From the NCBI GenBank assembly GCA_017940085.1, contig JAGAZK010000268.1:1-12028 (forward strand): DNA of 12,028 nt, written 5' to 3'. Position numbers and translations under genes: made by a program. Position 1 is the stretch's first letter, and each line of letters begins with the position of its first letter. Shown here in pieces: positions 7,013 to 12,028 of this stretch. The stretch comes from Campylobacter sp. (lineage in GTDB: Bacteria > Campylobacterota > Campylobacteria > Campylobacterales > Campylobacteraceae). A model generated the notes under the pieces. That model ran no database searches. It saw only the letters and a list, made by a program, of their open reading frames with translations, and was not told the DNA's origin.

Positions 7013-7894
7013 TTAAAAATTTGTATCAGTATGGATACTCTTTAGATTACAATTATAAATAGCCCTATTCCACATAACTACGAGTAAATTTGAGCTATCA
7101 ATAAACAATTCCTTGATTTCATCAGCTTTTAAATTTATTTGTTTTTTTATATGAAAATTTAAATCCGAAATTATTAAATTTGATTTGCTATCGCCAAAAT
7201 ACAAGGCATTTTGTCCAACTTTTATGGCACTAATTTTATTTTTTGAGATTTCATAAATTTGATTTTTATACCAAATTTTTCCATCAATCATACTGGCAAG
7301 TGGTTTATTGTCTAAAATCTCAACTTTTGTTATTAAATTTGGCAAATTTGCGATTTTGTTTATACTAAAATCTCCCAAATTTAATTCATATAAATTTCTA
7401 TCAAAACACGCGATAAAAACGGAATTTTCGCTGATTTTACTATCAATTATTTTTGAGTTTAAATTTGTAGTTTTGCTTTTGTAAATTCGGTTGATAAAAT
7501 CATAAACAATAGCGTGATTTTTGCTTAAAAATACGGCTTTGTCTTTGGTGAGTAAAATTTGATTAAAAGGTTGGTTGATTTTTGTTTTGAGCGGATCTAA
7601 AATATCTTGAGTTGAGTTTAAATTTATTGTTTTGACACTTTTATCGTCAAAACTAACTAGTAAATCCCCCCCCCCTAACAATTTAGCTGAGATAATGTTG
7701 TTTGCTTGGCTTGTATAAGAAAACAAATCATCAAATTTAGAAGTATTTTTAATAAGAAGTTTTTTAGTGTCAAAAAGAGCAAGTTTTGAGTCTATAAAAT
7801 CAGCCCCAACTATGTCTTTAGTGCTGTCTAAAATAATATTACAATTTCCAAAACATAAGCTACTAAAAAGCAATATATTAAGCAAAATTCTCAT
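7013..7894 (-). CDS. Unassigned exported propeller-like protein with poly-G tract, upstream of nosZ
   Basis: I do not recognise a named family. From the ATG at 7894 the product is 293 residues, with a signal peptide (MRILLNILLFSSLCFG). A GTG four codons further upstream (7906) is also in frame, but the ATG gives the cleaner signal sequence and has AAGTGAG at a suitable distance. The rest is about 270 residues of short beta strands and turns (for example GDLLVSFDDKSVKTI, NSVFIACFDRNLYELNL, NALYFGDSKSNLIISDL), the pattern of a beta-propeller, loosely like NapL in this window. There are no cofactor motifs. Ten consecutive G at codons 74-76 keep the frame open; one G more or less gives a stop within five codons. 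The gene has its own probable promoter and sits 11 nt before nosZ, so it likely serves N2O reduction, perhaps in NosZ assembly or electron transfer. That role is inference from position only. Confidence 0.8.
   Translation of the reverse strand: MRILLNILLFSSLCFGNCNIILDSTKDIVGADFIDSKLALFDTKKLLIKNTSKFDDLFSYTSQANNIISAKLLGGGDLLVSFDDKSVKTINLNSTQDILDPLKTKINQPFNQILLTKDKAVFLSKNHAIVYDFINRIYKSKTTNLNSKIIDSKISENSVFIACFDRNLYELNLGDFSINKIANLPNLITKVEILDNKPLASMIDGKIWYKNQIYEISKNKISAIKVGQNALYFGDSKSNLIISDLNFHIKKQINLKADEIKELFIDSSNLLVVMWNRAIYNCNLKSIHTDTNF
7666..7675 (-). repeat. Poly-G(10) tract, probable phase-variation switch
   Basis: Ten G in a row on the coding strand (C on the plus strand), inside the gene at 7013-7894, encoding Gly-Gly-Gly and the first base of the next Asp codon. 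No other G or C run in the window that I noticed exceeds about five. With nine G the reading becomes Ile-Tyr-stop; with eleven, Gly-Phe-Thr-Ser-stop. Tracts of this kind in Campylobacter change length by slipped-strand mispairing. The sequenced copy is in the ON state. Confidence 0.85.
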
Positions 7895-7917
7895 TTTATC
7901 ACTCACTTGATAGAGCG

Positions 7918-7926
7918 ATTATAGCA
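7918..7926 (-). promoter_or_regulatory. Extended -10 promoter for the nos unit
   Basis: On the minus strand TGCTATAAT fits the extended -10 consensus TGNTATAAT exactly. Upstream of it are a T8 run and other T-rich phased stretches (7927-7945), with no clear -35, which is the usual form of sigma-70 promoters in Campylobacter. A start of transcription near 7911 would leave about 17 nt before the ATG at 7894. I see no convincing FNR- or NssR-type operator palindrome in the spacer. The spacer also shows no clear rho-independent terminator after napD, so read-through from nap is possible. Confidence 0.7.
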
Positions 7927-8008
7927 CAATAAATAAAAAAAACAGCTTATGAAAGTATGATATTTGCAATATAGCCAATAAATTTAATAATAAATTTAAT
8001 AAATTTGA

Positions 8009-8344
8009 TTAAATTTTCAAATGTCCGCTATACTCAATATCTTTGGCGTCTTTAGAATCTATTTCTAGCATGATGTTTTCTAGATTGTTGTTATTTACAG
8101 CTTCTATATCATCATCTAAATCTTGATAAGTATAAATCATCGACACATCTCTTACGCCTTGCATGGCTTGGATATTTTTAAATACTTTTATTTCATAATC
8201 AAGCTCTTCGCTTTCAATCGTAACTACAATCTTATCATCTTGGTTTGCAGCGACTTCACAACCTTCTATTTTTGAAATCTCAGCGATTAAATTTTGGGCT
8301 AAAGACTGATCTTTTAGATAAACAACTAAACTAGAAATATTCAT
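8009..8344 (-). CDS. napD: NapD, chaperone for nitrate reductase NapA
   Basis: 111 residues, cytoplasmic, no signal or membrane segment. The N-terminus MNISSLVVYL and the ferredoxin-like alternation of strands and helices (EISKIEGCEVAA, KIVVTIES, FKNIQAMQGVRDVSMIYTY) match NapD, the small protein that binds the Tat signal of NapA and holds back export until the molybdenum cofactor is in place. The acidic C-terminal tail (about 77-111) goes beyond the conserved core. The start overlaps the napL TGA by 4 bp. It ends the nap cluster; the next gene begins after a ~115-nt AT-rich spacer. Confidence 0.9.
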   Translation of the reverse strand: MNISSLVVYLKDQSLAQNLIAEISKIEGCEVAANQDDKIVVTIESEELDYEIKVFKNIQAMQGVRDVSMIYTYQDLDDDIEAVNNNNLENIMLEIDSKDAKDIEYSGHLKI

Positions 8345-9243
8345 TTATAACTCCAAAAATGTATAGTTTTGTCATATCCAGCTCCCACTAGATAATCCCC
8401 ATAAAATATTAAATAATTGATAATTTCGCCATCATAAGGAATTTTTTCGATGATATTTCCTTTGGTATCGATTATATTGATCCCATCTTCTACGCTAAAT
8501 GCACCAAATTCATCACTTAATGCGACACTATAAACCAAAAATCCAGCATTGAAAAATTTCCACGCATTGCCATTTTCATAATAACAAGTTTTGTCATTTG
8601 AGCCGGTAATAACGCGGTTTTTATTCATCGCTACGCTAAAAATATTGTCTTTGTGAATACTTTTTTCGCGTAAAAATTTCTTATTTTTAGTATCAAAAAA
8701 ATAAATCACACCACCTTCATTTGAAAGCAACAAAAGATTTTTTTGTCTATCAAAAGCCACTCCACCAAAAGGCGAATCTGAGATTTTATGCGAAAATGTA
8801 ACTTTTTTTGAGTTTATATCAAAATACAAAATCTCACTACCAATTCCTAGCAAGATTAAGGTGTTTTCATCAAGAAAAAACAATCTTTTTATGCCAGTTA
8901 TCGGGGGAGAAAATTTTGTAAGTTCGCCATTTTCATAAATACCAAGAGCTTTGTGCATATAATCATCATCTATCAAAAGAGCAAATTTAGAGTCAAATTT
9001 GTCCATATCTATGATTTTTGAATCAATTTGCCCGTCAATATAGCTTTTGATTTGCGGTAATGTAAAAATGAGTTCGGTTTTATTATTTTTGCGATCAAAT
9101 TTAAATAATTTTCCAGCATCTGTCCCTGCATAAATCGCATCATCAAAATGCTTCAAAACAGCGATATTTCCAACAACTTCAATTTTTTGGTCTCCAAAAA
9201 CAACGCTCAACAAAAACACAAAAACAATAAAAAACTTTTTCAT
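8341..9243 (-). CDS. napL: NapL, periplasmic WD-like propeller protein
   Basis: 300 residues, signal peptide MKKFFIVFVFLLSVVFG, then a propeller of WD40-like repeats; the last ones are easiest to see (NRVITGSNDKTCYYENG near 210-226 and YLVGAGYDKTIHFWSYK at the C-terminus). This and the position between napB and napD fit NapL, found in epsilonproteobacterial nap operons in place of other accessory genes. Its exact function is not settled; in this group it is regarded as an accessory factor for full Nap activity. AAAGGTG serves as ribosome site. The gene follows a 55-nt gap containing a perfect hairpin and overlaps napD by 4 bp (ATGA). Confidence 0.88.
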   Translation of the reverse strand: MKKFFIVFVFLLSVVFGDQKIEVVGNIAVLKHFDDAIYAGTDAGKLFKFDRKNNKTELIFTLPQIKSYIDGQIDSKIIDMDKFDSKFALLIDDDYMHKALGIYENGELTKFSPPITGIKRLFFLDENTLILLGIGSEILYFDINSKKVTFSHKISDSPFGGVAFDRQKNLLLLSNEGGVIYFFDTKNKKFLREKSIHKDNIFSVAMNKNRVITGSNDKTCYYENGNAWKFFNAGFLVYSVALSDEFGAFSVEDGINIIDTKGNIIEKIPYDGEIINYLIFYGDYLVGAGYDKTIHFWSYK

Positions 9244-9254
9244 TTTACACCTTT

Positions 9255-9290
9255 AAATTTGCGTAAATTTAAGCAAATTTACGCAAATTT
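9255..9290. repeat. 16-bp perfect hairpin between napB and napL
   Basis: Arms AAATTTGCGTAAATTT (9255-9270) and AAATTTACGCAAATTT (9275-9290) are exact complements around a 4-nt loop. It fills most of the 55-nt gap between the napB stop and the napL start. On the minus strand it is not followed by a U-run but by the napL ribosome site, so it is more likely an mRNA stability or processing element than a terminator. Confidence 0.8.
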
Positions 9291-9298
9291 TATTAAAT

Positions 9299-9880
9299 TT
9301 ATTCTGCACCTTGATTTAAAACATCAAGCAAATTTGAATTTGACTTAGAATCGCCATATCTAAATTCTGCATTGAAGTTATTTTGAACAAGTGCTTTTGC
9401 ATTTGTTTGTGCCACATGGCAAGAAACACAATCATATCTAGCCATTGACAATTTGCCTTCAACAAATGTTTGTTTTTCATCTCTTAGATCAGCCATATGG
9501 CTTTTTGGCACAGAAGTAGCATTTAAATCTTTTGCAAATTCTGGTAGGTGGCAAGAGATACACATATTGTTCTCAGTGGTAATAGGCAACATATCTTCAA
9601 TCGTATGAGAAATAAGTGGTGGAGCATTTTCAAAGCTTCTTTCAACCAATTTGCTCTCGCCTGCTGCTTGAGTATTTTGCTCAAAAGTAGGCAACACCAA
9701 ATCTTCGCTAGTCAAATCAGATCTAAATCCTATCTCTGCATCGCTAACTGATTGTTGTTGTTGAGCTTGTGGCTGTTCAGGGCTTACCATTCCTTGCTCT
9801 GTTTTGTTATCAGAGCAACCGCTCAATCCCAAACACACGATAATAAACGCTATCGTGGAAGAAATCAACATTTTTTTCAT
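9299..9880 (-). CDS. napB: NapB, dihaem cytochrome c subunit of nitrate reductase
   Basis: 193 residues. Two haem motifs, CISCH (C107, C110, H111) and CVSCH (C151, C154, H155), and the expected distal histidines H92 (PPLISHTI) and H128 (KSHMADLR) identify NapB, the electron-transfer partner of NapA in the periplasm. The N-terminus MKKMLISSTIAFIIVCLGLSGCSDNK contains a lipobox (LSGC, C22) followed by a Gln-rich spacer (about 36-45), so this NapB is predicted to be a lipoprotein on a flexible arm rather than freely soluble. The start at 9880 is supported by AGGAG 7 nt upstream; a second ATG follows at codon 4. It overlaps the napH TGA by 4 bp. Confidence 0.95.
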   Translation of the reverse strand: MKKMLISSTIAFIIVCLGLSGCSDNKTEQGMVSPEQPQAQQQQSVSDAEIGFRSDLTSEDLVLPTFEQNTQAAGESKLVERSFENAPPLISHTIEDMLPITTENNMCISCHLPEFAKDLNATSVPKSHMADLRDEKQTFVEGKLSMARYDCVSCHVAQTNAKALVQNNFNAEFRYGDSKSNSNLLDVLNQGAE

Positions 9881-10656
9881 TTTTTTACTCCTAAAATACT
9901 AAAACTCAAAGCATCATCATGGCAAATTTCCACGCAACGACCGCAACTTATGCACTCAGAGCTTATTTTAAAATCTTGTTTTCCTATTAGATCTAAAACT
10001 TGCACTTCTGGACAGACCGTTTTGCATTTATTGCATTTTTCACATTTGCTTACATTATGATAGATGCGAATTAGACTAAATTTACTTATTATCGCCCAAA
10101 ATCCGCCAAGCGGACATAAATGGGAGCATATTACTCTATTTCCAGCAAAAACTTCAAATACGACAACGACTATGGCAATAGCAACAGCAGTAATACTCAA
10201 ACTAGTAACCGCTCTTGTAAAAAATCCCACAAAATTTAATGTTTCAAAAGCAGCAATACTGAAAAATCCGCTACAAACAAGAGCTAAAACAACCAAATAA
10301 TATCTTGTTTTATTGCTAAGGTTTAATATTTTTGCTCTAATATCTAGCTTTGCTCTAATCCAAGCTGCTAAATCAGTCAGTAAATTTATAGGACATACCC
10401 AGCCGCAATACGCTCTTGGTGCGATTATCGCATAAAATACTAGCACAATCAATGCACCAAATAAGCTCGTAGTAGCTATACTAAAACTTGCTAAAAATAA
10501 TTGAAGCAAGGCAAATGGATCGCTTAAATTTATGCTATCAAAAAGCATTGATGAGCTTAAATTTCCTTGCAAAATCTTAATCCCATAGCAGTTTCCTGCT
10601 ATAAACAATGCAAGAATACCGAGTTGAACTATTCTTCTAAATATTGTCCATTTCAT
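9877..10656 (-). CDS. napH: NapH, membrane quinol dehydrogenase subunit
   Basis: 259 residues with about four membrane helices (near 8-26, 58-80, 118-137 and 152-172). Two CxxxCP motifs, CGWVCP (C84, C88) and CSHLCP (C177, C181), follow helices, and two 4Fe-4S ferredoxin sites sit in the cytoplasmic C-terminus (C205/208/211/215 and C235/238/241/245). This is the standard layout of NapH. NapH and NapG together oxidise menaquinol and pass electrons to NapB, replacing the NapC cytochrome of other bacteria; no napC is present here. The start overlaps the napG stop by 4 bp and the end overlaps napB by 4 bp. Confidence 0.95.
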   Translation of the reverse strand: MKWTIFRRIVQLGILALFIAGNCYGIKILQGNLSSSMLFDSINLSDPFALLQLFLASFSIATTSLFGALIVLVFYAIIAPRAYCGWVCPINLLTDLAAWIRAKLDIRAKILNLSNKTRYYLVVLALVCSGFFSIAAFETLNFVGFFTRAVTSLSITAVAIAIVVVVFEVFAGNRVICSHLCPLGGFWAIISKFSLIRIYHNVSKCEKCNKCKTVCPEVQVLDLIGKQDFKISSECISCGRCVEICHDDALSFSILGVKK

Positions 10657-11396
10657 AGCTCATCTCCGTCATTTAAGTAATCAGTGCCTTTTTTTAGATT
10701 TAATTTGATGTCGCTTTTGACATCATCTAATCTAGCATCATCGCCTTCTATCCAACCTTTGACATAATTGTCATTTGGGATACCTAAAACTACATTTCTA
10801 GGAAGTATAGTAATAGCTGGTTTTTGGGTTATACAGACTTTTTCGCACTTACCACAACCAGTGCAATAATCACTATCTACAACAGGAAGCAATAAAGCGT
10901 GTTTATCTGTTCTATCGTTGCGTTTGTATTCAATAAACAAAGCCTTATCCAAAACAGGACAGGCTCTATAACAAGCATCGCATTGTATTCCAAAAAATGC
11001 GACACAATTTTTTTGATCTACTACAGCAACACCCATTTGAGCTTTGTTAATATTTAATTCTCCGTTTTCGCTAACTAGATCTTTATCTAATGCACCAGTA
11101 GGACATTTGACCGTGCAAGGAATATCTTCACACATATAGCATGGAATTTTCCTTGGCTCGAAAAAAGGCGTCCCATTTGGCACACCGCCATCACGAAATT
11201 CGGCTAATTTTAGAGTATCAAATGGACAGGCTTCAACACAAAGCCCACAACGAATACACTTACTCATAAAGTCTTTTTCGTCTTTGGCTCCTGGTGGGCG
11301 GAGTTTTATTTTGTCATTTGCAAGAGCAAATTCACAAAATCCCGTGCCACCAGCTACAAGCAGTCCGATCAAACCTAAAACTTCGCGTCTTTGCAT
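10653..11396 (-). CDS. napG: NapG, periplasmic polyferredoxin
   Basis: 247 residues. A twin-arginine start (MQRREVLGLIGLLVAGG) indicates Tat export. LRPPGAKDE (32-40) leads into four 4Fe-4S cysteine groups: C47/50/53/57, C86/89/94/98, C131/139/142/146 and C178/181/184/188, which is complete. It is the periplasmic partner of NapH in electron delivery to NapB/NapA. It begins 2 nt after the napA stop and overlaps napH by 4 bp. It is clearly related to NosG in the left half of the window, which suggests that the Nap and Nos quinol-oxidising modules derive from a common ancestor. Confidence 0.96.
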   Translation of the reverse strand: MQRREVLGLIGLLVAGGTGFCEFALANDKIKLRPPGAKDEKDFMSKCIRCGLCVEACPFDTLKLAEFRDGGVPNGTPFFEPRKIPCYMCEDIPCTVKCPTGALDKDLVSENGELNINKAQMGVAVVDQKNCVAFFGIQCDACYRACPVLDKALFIEYKRNDRTDKHALLLPVVDSDYCTGCGKCEKVCITQKPAITILPRNVVLGIPNDNYVKGWIEGDDARLDDVKSDIKLNLKKGTDYLNDGDEL

Positions 11397-11398
11397 GA

Positions 11399-12028
11399 TT
11401 AGGCCTTGTAAATTTTAACTGCACATTTTTTATAGTCTGTTTCTTTTGAAAGCGGACAAGTCGCATCCAAGCAGACTTTATTGATAAATACTTTTTCATC
11501 AAACCAAGGAACATAAATAAGTCCAGCTGGTGGGACATTTCTGCCTCTAAAATCAACTCTGACTTTTACTTTACCTCTTCTTGATTCGACCCAAATAATA
11601 TCGTTTTGTGCTACGCCAAATTTCTTACCATCAGCTTCGTTCATATAACAAAGTGCTTCAGGAACCGCACGATATAGCTCAGGAACACGCATTGTCATTG
11701 TGCCTGAATGCCAGTGTTCTAGCACACGACCTGTGCATAACCAAAGTGGATATTCTTGGCTTGGCATTTCTGCTGGATCCATATAAGGGCGGAAGAAAAT
11801 TTTACCTTTATTTTTAAATGAAGTTTTATTATCTCCAGAAGTCACACCTTTCATATCACCACTTGGGAGTGCTCCTTGATTTCCATAAAATGCAAAATTT
11901 CCGTTTGGATTTGCTTTTTTGGCGTAAGTATCATAGCGAGTATTAAATCTCCATTGAGTTTCTTTGCCATCGACAACTGGCCATTTTAAACCCCTAACTC
12001 TGTGATATGTATCAAAATCAGCTAAGTC
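11399..12028 (-). CDS. napA: NapA, periplasmic nitrate reductase catalytic subunit, 3' end only
   Basis: The last 209 codons of a gene that enters from the right edge; the frame is open from base 12028 to the TAA at 11399. The first visible residues are [18 protein letters not shown], followed by KETQWRF. The segment [20 protein letters not shown], then [20 protein letters not shown] and [20 protein letters not shown], is the C-terminal molybdopterin-dinucleotide binding domain of NapA. The N-terminal Tat signal, 4Fe-4S cluster and molybdenum cysteine lie outside the window. NapA reduces nitrate to nitrite in the periplasm. An ATG inside the domain at 11854 is internal, not a start. Confidence 0.95.
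   Translation of the reverse strand, partial: DLADFDTYHRVRGLKWPVVDGKETQWRFNTRYDTYAKKANPNGNFAFYGNQGALPSGDMKGVTSGDNKTSFKNKGKIFFRPYMDPAEMPSQEYPLWLCTGRVLEHWHSGTMTMRVPELYRAVPEALCYMNEADGKKFGVAQNDIIWVESRRGKVKVRVDFRGRNVPPAGLIYVPWFDEKVFINKVCLDATCPLSKETDYKKCAVKIYKA

Noticed and set aside
7940..7980. FNR-like box (TTGCAAATATCAT) upstream of the nos promoter
   Set aside because: Only one half-site resembles the consensus and symmetry is poor, so it cannot be distinguished from AT-rich background.
3150..10300. Several plus-strand open frames of 60-102 codons (for example 3150-3413, 4913-5173, 9752-10060, 10064-10300)
   Set aside because: They lie opposite well-identified nos and nap genes and have no family features, so they are shadows of the real reading frames.
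11332..11556. 74-codon minus-strand frame spanning the napA-napG junction
   Set aside because: Overlaps napA and napG in another frame and shows only low-quality composition.

Overview
The window looks like the chromosome of an Epsilonproteobacterium, most likely a Campylobacter species other than C. jejuni. The DNA is very AT-rich, with AAATTT words everywhere. The gene order matches the Campylobacter/Wolinella type periplasmic nitrate reductase (nap) and atypical clade II nitrous oxide reductase (nos) clusters. One gene carries the long poly-G tract typical of Campylobacter phase variation. Species cannot be fixed from sequence reading alone. Every gene I support lies on the minus strand, so transcription runs from the right edge to the left edge.

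Right part (12028 to 8009): the nap cluster, in transcription order napA (3' end only), napG, napH, napB, napL, napD. No napC and no napF are present. As in other Epsilonproteobacteria, the NapGH pair should pass electrons from menaquinol to the NapB/NapA nitrate reductase. Genes are packed with 2-nt gaps or ATGA overlaps, except for a 55-nt gap before napL that holds a perfect 16-bp hairpin.

Middle (8008 to 7002): a ~100-nt AT-rich spacer contains a good extended -10 promoter. It is followed by an unassigned exported, propeller-like gene (7013-7894) interrupted by a run of ten G. Ten G keep the frame open; nine or eleven give a stop within a few codons. Eleven bases after this gene nosZ begins, so the gene heads the nos transcription unit and may be a phase-variable switch sitting in front of N2O reductase.

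Left part (7001 to 1): the nos cluster nosZ, nosB, nosD, nosG, nosC1, nosC2 and nosH (5' end only), the same order as in Wolinella succinogenes. NosZ has the CuZ histidines, the CuA site and a C-terminal cytochrome c domain. NosD is a copper-site maturation factor. NosG, NosH and the two anchored monohaem cytochromes c form the probable electron route from menaquinol to NosZ. nosF, nosY and nosL are expected beyond the left edge. From nosB to nosC2 every junction is a 4-bp start/stop overlap, but nosZ and nosB are separated by a 520-bp non-coding island full of inverted repeats, which looks like an inserted interspersed repeat.

Together the window encodes the first step (nitrate to nitrite) and last step (N2O to N2) of denitrification. 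No nitrite or nitric oxide reductase lies between them.
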